Positions 40,234-48,889 of a stretch of DNA of 64,000 nucleotides are shown in pieces. This stretch comes from JAEWSN01 sp942493335 (GTDB lineage Bacteria > Bacillota > Clostridia > DSM-8532), in the NCBI GenBank assembly GCA_942493335.1, contig OW818693.1, positions 3,162,001-3,226,000 of the forward strand, read 5' to 3'. The stretch's first letter is position 1, and every line of letters starts with the position of its first letter. Under the pieces are notes generated by a model that had not been told where the DNA came from, ran no database searches, and saw only the letters and a list, made by a program, of their open reading frames with translations. Made by a program: the position numbers and the translations under genes.

Positions 40234-43073
40234 CCTTGGAAGAACCGGTCTTGGCATCCCTGACGGAAAATCCCTGCAGGATGTGCATGCCGATGGGCGC
40301 GGCCCTTGCCATGAAGGGGATTGAAGGCGCAATGATGATCCTGCACGGCTCCCAGGGCTGTGCCACCTATATCCGTCGTCACATGGCGGGTCACTTCCAT
40401 GAGCCTGTGGATATCGCATCCACCTCGCTGTCCGAAGAAGGGACAGTGTACGGGGGGGAGAAAAACCTGGTTGCAGGACTAGAAAACGTGACAAAACTCT
40501 ATGCCCCCGCTTTGATCGGGGTTGCAACCACCTGCCTGGCGGAAACCATCGGCGAGGATACCGGGCGCATCCTCACAGCCTATCAGTCGGATCATCCCGG
40601 AACCCCCGTTCTAGTACCGATCCGTACACCTGGATATGGGGGAACGCAGGAGGATGGCTGGTATGCGGTTCTTCTTTCCCTTGTTTCCGCGCTTGCCGGT
40701 GAAGAAAAAGGAGATTCCCAGCGGGTCGGAAGGGTGTTGGACACTGAAGCTGGGGATTCGCAGCAAGGGGAGCCGTCCTTCATCAATGTCATACTCCCCC
40801 CCCTGAATCCAGGGGATGTGAGGGGGGTGAAACGGTTGCTTGACGGAATGGAGCTCCCATATGTCCTTCTCCCTGATCTTTCTGAAACGCTGGACGCGGG
40901 CTGGACGAAGGATTGGTCCCGTATTCCGGAGGGAGGCACGCCCGTTGCGGACATCCGGCGTATGCACCGGGCACAATGCACGATTGAGCTCGGCAGCGGT
41001 GGGAGAGACACACTGACGGCCGGGAAATGGCTGGAATTGCGATATGGTGTTCCATTGACCCGGCTTGATGTTCCAACGGGAGTGCGTGCGACTGATCAAT
41101 TTCTGGATGCGCTGTCCCTGGCATCGGGGCTGCCGGTTCCCTCCTTCTTCCGAAAGGAACGGCAGAGACTGCTCGACACCCTCGTGGATAGCCACAAGCA
41201 TCTGGCGGAGGCCCATGTCTGCATCACGGGCGGTGCGGAGTTCTGTCTTTCCACAACGAGGCTGCTTGCCGAGGCAGGCGTTCACATCTCGGCAGTAGCG
41301 ACCGGCGGGGGCGCCGCCCATTTCGAGGAGGCTGTACGTTGCATCCTGAAAGACTGCGGAGCCGATGCGGACGAGAATACGTTGATCTTCCGGGACATCG
41401 ACTTTAAGTCACTGCTGGACGCACTTCGAATACGGGAAGTCAATCTGCTTGTCGGAGGGTCGGATGCGCGGTTCCTGGAAAACAAACTGGGAATTCCGTT
41501 GATCCGGCTTGGGTTTCCCGTACATGACCGAATGGGTGCGCAACGAATGTGCGTCGTCGGGTATGAGGGTGCGGGCCATTTGCTCGACCCTGTTGCAAAT
41601 GAAATGCTTTCCAGAAAAAACAGTGATTTTCGAGTGAGGGCAAGACAGTACCTTCCGGAGTCTTCAATCAGGAAGGCGGTTCTCCGTGTGACTCCATCAA
41701 AAAAGATCCCGCCCTGGCTGCTTCCGAATCGTCGACCGGATAAGGATCACGTCGAAATGAAAAAAGATCTCATCGAGCGGACACGAAAGCATCCCTGCTA
41801 TACGGAAGGGGCCTGTGCCAATGCACGGGTACACCTTCCTGTGGCGCCAAAGTGCAACATCTCCTGCAATTACTGCAGCCGAAAATATGACTGCGTGAAT
41901 GAAAGCAGGCCGGGGGTCACAAGTGCCGTCCTCAGCCCCGCACAAGCCATCGCGAAGTTTCGGGAACTCAAGGAGAGAATTCCAAACCTGACGGTCGTAG
42001 GAATTGCGGGTCCTGGAGATGCACTAGCCAATTTTGAACAGACCTCGGAAACGTTGAGGGGCATTCGTGCGCTGGATGCCGAGGTGACCTTCTGTCTTTC
42101 CACCAATGGGCTCATGTTGCCTTTCCATGCATATGAGTTGTTCCGGTTGGGTGTAACGCATCTGACGGTAACTGTAAATGCGGTGGACCCGGCCATCGGT
42201 GCGCGCATCTACAAGTCTGTGAATGACAATGGGATGGTATTCACAGGGGAGGCGGGTGCAGCCCTTCTGTTGGAAAGGCAAAAGATCGGAATCCGCCTTG
42301 CGGCCGCACTGGGCATCGTCATAAAAGTGAACAGCGTGCTGATTTCAGGGGTGAATGATCATCATCTCCCGGAGGTTGTCCGTGCAGTCAGGGATTTGGG
42401 TGCGTCGTTGTCCAACATCATGCCGCTCATTCCGGCGCAGGGCAGTGCGTTCGAGCATTTTCCCCAAACGAGCCGGGTGGAATTGGATCGACTGCGCAGT
42501 GCATGCGGCGTGGATTTGGCTCAGATGACCCATTGCAAGCAATGCCGGGCTGATGCGGTGGGAACACTCGAGGAGGATCGGTCCCTTGATTTGATGGGGA
42601 AGCCGGGCTTGCAAGCCTCGCCCTCTCCTGCCGGGTCGAAGCAGGAGGCCGTCCAGTGGTTGGCCGCAGTCGCCACACTCGGAGGAATCCGGGTAGACCG
42701 GCATTTCGGGCAGGTGGAAGCCTTCCATATTTACCGGGTAAGCGGCAACAAGGTAAGCCTGCATGAGACGAGGGAACTCGGTCGATATTGTCATGGACCG
42801 GAATGCGATGCGGCCGAAGGCGGTTCGTCGGAAGGCGGAGCGTCAGAAGAGACGGAACGATCTCCCATGCCGACCGGGGACAGAACGCACCGTGCCGTCA
42901 AGGCACTGGCGGACTGTCGCATGGTGCTTGCCATGCGGGTTGGAGAAACCCCAAAACAGGCATTGGAATCTGCAGGCATTGAAGTCGTGCAGAGTTGTGA
43001 TCACATAGAAACCGCCATTTTGGAAGCAGCCGGTCTCGGAAAGAGGACGGACGGAGGAAGAAGTCATGCATAA
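40218..43073 (+). CDS. nifN-B: NifN-NifB-NifX-like fusion protein for FeMo-cofactor synthesis
   Basis: A 951-residue three-part protein. Residues about 1-480 are NifN: NPCRMCMPMGAALAMKGIEGAMMILHGSQGCATYIRRH, then VDIASTSLSEEGTVYGG and TTCLAETIGED. Residues about 495-800 are NifB, a radical-SAM enzyme that builds the NifB-co cluster: Cys546, Cys550 and Cys553 in PKCNISCNYCSRKYDC, then GPGDALANFEQTSETL and LSTNGL. Residues about 806-945 are a NifX/NafY-like cofactor-carrier domain (GIRVDRHFGQVEAFHIYRV, CRMVLAMRVGETPKQALESAGIEV). NifN-B fusions are known from C. pasteurianum. Low-complexity inserts lie at about 161-188 and 866-893. Overlaps nifE by 16 bases and the ferredoxin gene by eight. Confidence 0.96.
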   Translation: MERSMTLEEPVLASLTENPCRMCMPMGAALAMKGIEGAMMILHGSQGCATYIRRHMAGHFHEPVDIASTSLSEEGTVYGGEKNLVAGLENVTKLYAPALIGVATTCLAETIGEDTGRILTAYQSDHPGTPVLVPIRTPGYGGTQEDGWYAVLLSLVSALAGEEKGDSQRVGRVLDTEAGDSQQGEPSFINVILPPLNPGDVRGVKRLLDGMELPYVLLPDLSETLDAGWTKDWSRIPEGGTPVADIRRMHRAQCTIELGSGGRDTLTAGKWLELRYGVPLTRLDVPTGVRATDQFLDALSLASGLPVPSFFRKERQRLLDTLVDSHKHLAEAHVCITGGAEFCLSTTRLLAEAGVHISAVATGGGAAHFEEAVRCILKDCGADADENTLIFRDIDFKSLLDALRIREVNLLVGGSDARFLENKLGIPLIRLGFPVHDRMGAQRMCVVGYEGAGHLLDPVANEMLSRKNSDFRVRARQYLPESSIRKAVLRVTPSKKIPPWLLPNRRPDKDHVEMKKDLIERTRKHPCYTEGACANARVHLPVAPKCNISCNYCSRKYDCVNESRPGVTSAVLSPAQAIAKFRELKERIPNLTVVGIAGPGDALANFEQTSETLRGIRALDAEVTFCLSTNGLMLPFHAYELFRLGVTHLTVTVNAVDPAIGARIYKSVNDNGMVFTGEAGAALLLERQKIGIRLAAALGIVIKVNSVLISGVNDHHLPEVVRAVRDLGASLSNIMPLIPAQGSAFEHFPQTSRVELDRLRSACGVDLAQMTHCKQCRADAVGTLEEDRSLDLMGKPGLQASPSPAGSKQEAVQWLAAVATLGGIRVDRHFGQVEAFHIYRVSGNKVSLHETRELGRYCHGPECDAAEGGSSEGGASEETERSPMPTGDRTHRAVKALADCRMVLAMRVGETPKQALESAGIEVVQSCDHIETAILEAAGLGKRTDGGRSHA

Positions 43074-43380
43074 ACCGGAATACCATGTCTTTCTGTGTGC
43101 GAGTGTACGTCTGAACGGAACCCAGAAAGGCTTCTGCCATTCAAAGGGAGCAGTCCGGCTGGCCGAGCGGCTGGTGGAACTGATTGATGGGAACGGGCTG
43201 CAGGACAAAGTCATGGTGACGCATACCGGTTGTTTCGGCATCTGTCAGAAAGGCCCGGTCATGATGGTATATCCCGAAAATGTCTGGTATGGCGCGTTGG
43301 AGGAAGAGGATCTGGAAGCGTTGGTGGAGAGTCATTTCGTGAATGGCATTCCATTCGGGGAGAAGAGGATTGATGGATGA
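43066..43380 (+). CDS. Thioredoxin-like [2Fe-2S] ferredoxin
   Basis: A 104-residue protein very like the [2Fe-2S] ferredoxin encoded near nif genes in Clostridium pasteurianum, which interacts with the MoFe protein. It has YHVFLCASVRLNGTQKGFCHSKGAVRLAERL and MVTHTGCFGICQKGPVMMVYPENVWYG. The cluster Cys residues are Cys11, Cys24, and the pair in TGCFGIC. The additional Cys at position 14 of the C. pasteurianum protein, which can substitute for Cys24 there, is Val here, so the cluster has only one possible ligand set. Start overlaps nifN-B; the next start overlaps its stop. Probable role: electron donor in nitrogen fixation. Confidence 0.92.
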   Translation: MHKPEYHVFLCASVRLNGTQKGFCHSKGAVRLAERLVELIDGNGLQDKVMVTHTGCFGICQKGPVMMVYPENVWYGALEEEDLEALVESHFVNGIPFGEKRIDG

Positions 43381-44125
43381 AGGTCCGTTCCGACTTTACT
43401 GCCGTCTTGGCATGCAGGTTCTTCGGAATCCTTCGGGGATGGGGGAGGCGATCCGGCTCCTTGCTGCGGCAGGTGTCGGTGTTTACACCGGCGGTGCTTC
43501 CTCGGCGGATGGGGGAGATTCCCGTCATGAACTGATTCGTATCCATCGGTATAAGGATGCAGGTGAATTCATACCGGGCCCCGTAAACCTATCGACCGGA
43601 AAGGGTCGGACCCTGTGGATCCGTGGCCTCGAAGATGAGTATGGCGGGCCTGGAGCCGCTTGGCTGACCGGGATGCGGGAAGCGCATCCCGGTTGGTTGC
43701 TCGGGCTTTGGCCCGACGGATTGTCTGAACTTTCGGTAGCCGTGGTGGTGGAAGGCCTGCTGGAAGGGGCTGATGCGGCGATATGCGCAGGTCCCGGCAT
43801 TACAGGCGGTGCGCCGCTGGAACTGGTGGCGGCGGCATTGGCCTTGTACGGCATGCCGCTGGTGGATGCACCAGCCGTCATCGCCGCGCTTCGCACCCTT
43901 CGGGAAGGCGCCGGACTGCCCACCCACCCGCACTGCCCCGTTCTGGGTGAACGGATTTTTCATGTGGGGACCGGCATCCATGTGGATGGACTTCTGAAGG
44001 ACACGAGGAATTATGAACCGTGGGATCCCGTATGGCTGGGGCAGCGAAGAGTGTTTGTCCAGGGCATTCAGTCGGGCCGTGCAGCCTTGAAAATCAAGCA
44101 AAGCGGTACGCATCTGTTTGATTGA
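43373..44125 (+). CDS. nifV-omega: Homocitrate synthase omega subunit (C-terminal part)
   Basis: A 250-residue protein corresponding to the C-terminal region of NifV: VVEGLLEGADAAICAGPGITGGAPLELVAAAL and GTGIHVDGLLKDTRNYEPWDPVWLG with the substrate-related His and Asp, then FVQGIQSGRAALKIKQ. It has no DTTLRDG catalytic start, which is in the next gene. C. pasteurianum has the same split, with omega before alpha. The first ~100 residues are not clearly NifV. Start at 43373, eight bases inside the ferredoxin stop, so coupled. Confidence 0.88.
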   Translation: MDEGPFRLYCRLGMQVLRNPSGMGEAIRLLAAAGVGVYTGGASSADGGDSRHELIRIHRYKDAGEFIPGPVNLSTGKGRTLWIRGLEDEYGGPGAAWLTGMREAHPGWLLGLWPDGLSELSVAVVVEGLLEGADAAICAGPGITGGAPLELVAAALALYGMPLVDAPAVIAALRTLREGAGLPTHPHCPVLGERIFHVGTGIHVDGLLKDTRNYEPWDPVWLGQRRVFVQGIQSGRAALKIKQSGTHLFD

Positions 44126-44149
44126 GAGGGGAACAGGAAGGAGGAAACC

Positions 44150-44956
44150 ATGCTGTTTCGGCTGATTGATACGACGCTTCGGGATGGTGCTCAGCGTCCC
44201 GGCATGTCCTGGTCGTTCAGGCAGCGGGTATGGGTGGCAACCCTTATCGCTTCTTTTCCCTGGATATCGGAAATCGAGGCGGGCATACCTGCAGCATCTT
44301 TCGAAGAAGCCGCCCTTGTGGCGGAAGTGGCCGGTATGGGGCTTCGGACGCCGGTCATAGCCTGGAACAGGATGAAGGAATCAGATGTACGGGTGTCCAT
44401 GACAACAGGGGCGCAAAGAATCCATATCACGGTTCCCGCCTCCAGCCTGCATCTGCACAGCAAGCTGGGCATCCGTGCACAGGAAGCGGGCATCCACCTG
44501 ACACGCTTGTGCGCCTTGGCTGTGGACGCCGGCTTTCCGGTCAGCGTTGGACTCGAAGATGCATCAAGAGCGGAATGGGAAAATCTCGTAATCTTTGTGG
44601 AGGCCGGTCTGCGGGGGGGTGCGGATCGGTTTCGGCTGGCCGATACGGTAGGGATCTGGCGACCTGGACAAGTCCGACGTGTTGTGACGGATGTGTTGAA
44701 TGCTTTTGGGAATGTCGATCTGGCGGTGCATACGCACAATGATCTCGGGATGGCCTGCTCGAATGCGCTTGGGGCCAGGGATGCAGGAGCCGGGTGGGCG
44801 GATGTGACCGTGAAGGGGGTTGGGGAACGTGCGGGAAACTGCCCGCTTGGGGTCATGGTGGAGATATTGTCCGGCAATGCCTTGAGCTGGAGTGAAAAGG
44901 AACAGCTGCTGAGGCTGGAACGGGATCTCGCCCTGTTCAATCCTGGCGTTGTGTGA
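44150..44956 (+). CDS. nifV-alpha: Homocitrate synthase alpha subunit (N-terminal catalytic part)
   Basis: A 268-residue TIM-barrel protein. LIDTTLRDGAQRPGMSW opens the barrel with the metal-binding Asp; RIHITVPASSLHLHSKLG, then VSVGLEDASRAEWENL and FRLADTVGIWRPGQV follow; the late VHTHNDLGMACSNALGARDAG holds the two metal-binding His residues. The usual Glu of LRDGEQ is Ala. It joins with the omega subunit to make homocitrate, the organic ligand of the FeMo cofactor, from acetyl-CoA and 2-oxoglutarate. AGGAGG before the ATG. Last gene of the nif operon. Confidence 0.9.
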   Translation: MLFRLIDTTLRDGAQRPGMSWSFRQRVWVATLIASFPWISEIEAGIPAASFEEAALVAEVAGMGLRTPVIAWNRMKESDVRVSMTTGAQRIHITVPASSLHLHSKLGIRAQEAGIHLTRLCALAVDAGFPVSVGLEDASRAEWENLVIFVEAGLRGGADRFRLADTVGIWRPGQVRRVVTDVLNAFGNVDLAVHTHNDLGMACSNALGARDAGAGWADVTVKGVGERAGNCPLGVMVEILSGNALSWSEKEQLLRLERDLALFNPGVV

Positions 44957-45257
44957 GGGGGTGGTGTCCGAGTTGATTGCTCTGCAACACGTGATGGTTC
45001 AATGCCGCATTTGTGCAACAAGGGAGCTGCTTTCTGTTCGGAAGCCCGTTCCTTTGTTGCACCTGTTTCGGAGGATTCATCCGGTTTTCGGCAGTACTTG
45101 CCATATCAAATGCGGTGGATCCTTCTTTTTCCCATGCGGCCATTTCAGACGCTCTACCTGCATATGATCCTTTCTATGGGTGTCGCGGATGATAACGTGG
45201 TAATAGAGAGGTGAAAATCATATACACGTTGTTGTTTTCCGGAAGTGGGGGGAAAAG
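44957..45257. other. 301-bp intergenic region after the nif operon
   Basis: No terminator with a T-run, no clear promoter and no convincing open frame is visible. The short frames (about 70 codons) have no ribosome site. It separates nifV-alpha from the chemoreceptor gene. Confidence 0.5.
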
Positions 45258-47252
45258 ATGAAGTCACTGAAAATGGAGATGATAACCATTATTGGAGGAG
45301 CCATCATACTCGTTTGCCTGTTATTGGGCGGCAGCGCAACTGTCATCGCCGGCAACGCGATGACAAAAGAGATGAATGAACGGTTGCAGGAAAATGCAAG
45401 CAACGCTGCGAATATCATCGGAGGCATCGTTGATAAGGAAGTTACCGTTCTGGAGCAAGTGGCGGGGCGGACACGCATCTCAAATCCGGAAAATCCAATG
45501 GCTGATCGAGTAGCCGCAATGAAGGAAGACAAGGAACGCAACGGATATGAGAATGTCTTCTTTGTCGAACCTGACGGATCGGCCTATTTCCATGACGGAT
45601 CCACGCAAAATCTTGCCGATCGGGAGTATTTCCAGATCGCGATGTCCGGAACACGAAATGTTTCTGATACCATTATCAGTAAAAGCTCAGGCAACGTTGT
45701 CATTGCGTTTGCTGTACCTGTTCTATTCGGGGGCAAGCAAATCGGTGTGCTTGGGGTGACTCGCAATGCTGGTTACCTCAGTGAAGCGATCAAAAATGTG
45801 AATGTCAAAGGGAGCAGTTATTCATTCATCACTTCAGACAATGGAATCATCCAGGCACATATCAATGCCGAATTGGTGAATAGCCAATATAATCTGTATG
45901 AGGAAACAAAAAAGGACCCCCGCATGAATCGGCTGAAGGCATTGATGGAAGACATGAATTCCGGGCACTCAGGGTATGGGGACTATTGGTTCCAGGACAT
46001 GGAAAAAATTCTGGGATATGCTCCGGTTCCAGGGGTGAAATGGGGGGTCAGCATAACTGTCCCGAAAGCTGAAGCCATGGAAGGCGCAAATGCAATCCGC
46101 ATGACAGTTGTTATGCTCTCGTTCATACTTGTAGCCTTGGGGATTGCCGGGGCCGTGTTTATCGGCAGCCGACAGGCAAGACCGATTGCCTTGGCTGCTC
46201 AACATGCGATGATCCTTGCCAGCGGTGATTTGAGAATGGATGTCCCGCAGGCATTCCTGAAACAGAAAAATGAAATTGGTCAGTTGGGTCGTGCTTTCCG
46301 TACCATGACGGAGAATTTCAGGGATCTGGTTGGTTCCATTTCAAATCTGTCCGAACAGGTGGCTTCCTCCTCGGAAGAGTTGACGGCAACGGCCGATCAG
46401 GTGCAGCATAGTGCCAGTGACATCGCACGGACCATCAGTGACATCGCAAGTGGCGCGACTGATCAGGCCCAAAACACGGAGACAGGCGTTCGTAACGCCA
46501 ATGACATGGGGGAAATCATTGAGAAGAATGTGTCAAGCCTGTCTATCCTGTCACAGTCATCGGGTGTCATGAAGCAGAGCATCAACGATGGTCTTGGTGT
46601 CATCGGCAGCTTGCGTGAATCAGCCTCCATTGCGTCAAAAGGGACGGATCTGATCGGGGATGTGACCAGGAAAACAAACGAAAGCGCTGCCCGGATAGGC
46701 CAAGCCAGCAGCCTTATCACTGCGATAGCCAGCCAAACGAATCTGTTGGCCCTCAATGCGGCAATCGAGGCGGCTCGTGCCGGGGAGCAAGGTCGCGGGT
46801 TCGCTGTGGTCGCGGAGGAGATTCGCAAGTTGGCAGAACAATCGGCTGCGGCGACAAAAACAATTGATGCGATGGTTCGTGAATTGTCTGAGAATTCAGG
46901 CATTTCCGTCAAAACAACTGCAGAAGTGGCAGGGACCGTTGCGCAACAGTTGGAAAGCGTTCACTTGACCGATGAAAACTACCATAAAGTCGAAAGTGCC
47001 GTCAACAAATCCTTGGAAGCCATCCATGACACCGCGGAAAAAATGGACCAGCTCAAACAGAGGAAAGACCAGATTATGGATGTCATGCAGGGACTGCTGG
47101 CAATAGCGGAAGAGAATGCCGCCAGCACAGAGGAAGTGGCATCATCCGTTCAAATCCAGTCTTCTTCCATTCGGGAAATGTCCGAAGCCAGTCACCAATT
47201 GGCGATGATGGCACAGGAATTGACAACGCAGACCGGCCGATTCAAACTATGA
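45258..47252 (+). CDS. Methyl-accepting chemotaxis protein
   Basis: A 664-residue chemoreceptor. The N-terminal membrane segment (about 8-34) is followed by an external sensing region (about 35-280) with a double-Cache look: VFFVEPDGSAYFHDGSTQNLADREYFQIAMSG and a second half from GSSYSFITSDNGIIQAHINAELV. The second membrane segment is at about 282-305, then HAMP (about 305-360). The cytoplasmic signalling hairpin has IGQASSLITAIASQTNLLALNAAIEAARAGEQGRGFAVVAEEIRKLAEQSA at about 475-525, the conserved receptor tip. Ligand not known; a Cache domain often binds amino or carboxylic acids. RBS GGGGGGAAAAG before ATG. Confidence 0.93.
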   Translation: MKSLKMEMITIIGGAIILVCLLLGGSATVIAGNAMTKEMNERLQENASNAANIIGGIVDKEVTVLEQVAGRTRISNPENPMADRVAAMKEDKERNGYENVFFVEPDGSAYFHDGSTQNLADREYFQIAMSGTRNVSDTIISKSSGNVVIAFAVPVLFGGKQIGVLGVTRNAGYLSEAIKNVNVKGSSYSFITSDNGIIQAHINAELVNSQYNLYEETKKDPRMNRLKALMEDMNSGHSGYGDYWFQDMEKILGYAPVPGVKWGVSITVPKAEAMEGANAIRMTVVMLSFILVALGIAGAVFIGSRQARPIALAAQHAMILASGDLRMDVPQAFLKQKNEIGQLGRAFRTMTENFRDLVGSISNLSEQVASSSEELTATADQVQHSASDIARTISDIASGATDQAQNTETGVRNANDMGEIIEKNVSSLSILSQSSGVMKQSINDGLGVIGSLRESASIASKGTDLIGDVTRKTNESAARIGQASSLITAIASQTNLLALNAAIEAARAGEQGRGFAVVAEEIRKLAEQSAAATKTIDAMVRELSENSGISVKTTAEVAGTVAQQLESVHLTDENYHKVESAVNKSLEAIHDTAEKMDQLKQRKDQIMDVMQGLLAIAEENAASTEEVASSVQIQSSSIREMSEASHQLAMMAQELTTQTGRFKL

Positions 47253-47349
47253 GACAGCAACACCATGCGATGATCGAAATGAAGTTTGCTTGAGCCTATC
47301 GCGCAAGCGGCATTTGATGAGGATCAATCCGGGGGGAGGCTCCATACGG

Positions 47350-48849
47350 ATGAATGGAAAGCATTGCAAAATCGGATCCATTTTCCTGCTGATTTTCCTG
47401 CTATCATCGACGTATCGTGTCCTCCCGGTCCGGGCGGCATCAGGCGGAAACATCGATGCGCAATACCTTGTTCCGCAGGAAGCGCGGGCAGAGGACATTT
47501 CAAACCCGGACCATGTCATTGGCACAGGCACCCCTGAAAGCTGCACGGCGGAAGCCTTTATCGCCGCGGTAGCCAAAGGGGGGACGATTGTGTTCAATGG
47601 CGGTTCCAAGCCTTTTACCCTCACATTGGATCGTCCTGCCAAGGTCTTCAACAATCAGAATCCGGACGTGGTCATTGACGGTGGTGGCCTGGTGACCCTC
47701 AGCGGCGGGAACAAAACCCGCATCCTTTACATGAACACCGCGGATCCGAAGCAGGTGTGGACGACGGATCACGCGCAAAATCAGGATCATCCACGCCTGA
47801 CGGTTCAGAACATCACCTTTGCCAATGCAAATTCTTCCAAGGAAGCCGAATATGACGGCGGTGGCGCCATCTGGGTGCGTGGCGGCCGGTTCAAGGTGAT
47901 CAACTGCCGGTTCATCAGCAATGTATGTGCAGGCGTTGGTCCGGATGTGGGCGGGGGAGCCATCCGCGTGTTCGATCAATACGAGGATTTGCCTGTCTAT
48001 GTGGTGAACAGCACCTTCGGAGGTGCGCCGGGATTGGGGAATATCGGATCGAACGGGGGTGCCATCAGCAGTATCGGCGTGTCCTGGACCCTCATCAACA
48101 GTGTGTTTTCCTACAACAAGGCCATCGGGAATGGCGGAAATCCACAGCAGACGGGCACAGCGGGCGGTGGGAGCGGCGGCGCGATCTACAATGACGGCAA
48201 CTACATGAAACTCACCCTTCTCGGAACGCGAGTGGAGTACAACCAGGTCAACGCATATGGCTCCGGGATCTTCTTTGTGACCAACGACCATTCCGGCGAG
48301 ATCCTTTTGGATGGCGCAACCGTGGCCAACAACCAGGGTGGGTCCTGGTATCCTGAACTGCCTGATATCTCCATGCATGCGGATACGAAAATCACCGTCA
48401 GGAACACCAGTCCGGCGCGCCATGCATCCCCTTCACGCGCCAGGGTGATCGTGGATGGTAAAGAAATCGCGTTCGACGCATTCTTGATTGAGGGAAACAA
48501 TTATTTCAAACTGAGGGATCTTGCCATGGCGATGCGTGATGGTCGCAAACCTTTTGGGGTGGCGTGGGATCGTGTCGCTGCGTCCATTGTCCTGACTTCG
48601 AGCCAGCGCTATGAGGCCATCGGAGGGGAACTGGCACCAGCGGCAGATATCAGTGCCCAGCGATATGTACCGAATGCACAGAAGATTTTTCTGGATGGCA
48701 AGGAAGTGAAACTGGCTGCCTATACGATAAATGGCTACAATTACTTCAAGTTGAGGGACGTTGCAGCCTTGTTCGATTTCGGTGTGGCATGGGATGGACC
48801 AGCCCAAAGCATTCGCATTCAATCCGATGCCAAGTATGTGCCGGACTGA
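47350..48849 (+). CDS. Secreted beta-helix protein with copper-amine-oxidase-type stalk domains
   Basis: A 499-residue secreted protein. Signal peptide: NGKHCKIGSIFLLIFLL... with a likely cut after VRA near residue 30. Residues about 55-360 carry repeated short strands in the parallel right-handed beta-helix style (PDVVIDGGGLVTLSGG; FKVINCRFISNVCAG; LTLLGTRVEYNQV), as in pectate lyase or polysaccharide-binding proteins. Two C-terminal stalk units (copper amine oxidase N-terminal-like) follow: VIVDGKEIAFDAFLIEGNNYFKLRDLAMAM and IFLDGKEVKLAAYTINGYNYFKLRDVAALF. They probably anchor it to the cell wall. Start at 47350, ten bases after a GGGGGGAGG site. Enzymatic activity cannot be claimed. Confidence 0.85.
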   Translation: MNGKHCKIGSIFLLIFLLSSTYRVLPVRAASGGNIDAQYLVPQEARAEDISNPDHVIGTGTPESCTAEAFIAAVAKGGTIVFNGGSKPFTLTLDRPAKVFNNQNPDVVIDGGGLVTLSGGNKTRILYMNTADPKQVWTTDHAQNQDHPRLTVQNITFANANSSKEAEYDGGGAIWVRGGRFKVINCRFISNVCAGVGPDVGGGAIRVFDQYEDLPVYVVNSTFGGAPGLGNIGSNGGAISSIGVSWTLINSVFSYNKAIGNGGNPQQTGTAGGGSGGAIYNDGNYMKLTLLGTRVEYNQVNAYGSGIFFVTNDHSGEILLDGATVANNQGGSWYPELPDISMHADTKITVRNTSPARHASPSRARVIVDGKEIAFDAFLIEGNNYFKLRDLAMAMRDGRKPFGVAWDRVAASIVLTSSQRYEAIGGELAPAADISAQRYVPNAQKIFLDGKEVKLAAYTINGYNYFKLRDVAALFDFGVAWDGPAQSIRIQSDAKYVPD

Positions 48850-48889
48850 ACAGTGCGGTAGTGGGGATGTGGAAAACAGATCCTTCATA

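Noticed and set aside
44949..45214. Two 70-codon frames after nifV-alpha
   Set aside because: No ribosome site and no likely protein; the region reads as non-coding.
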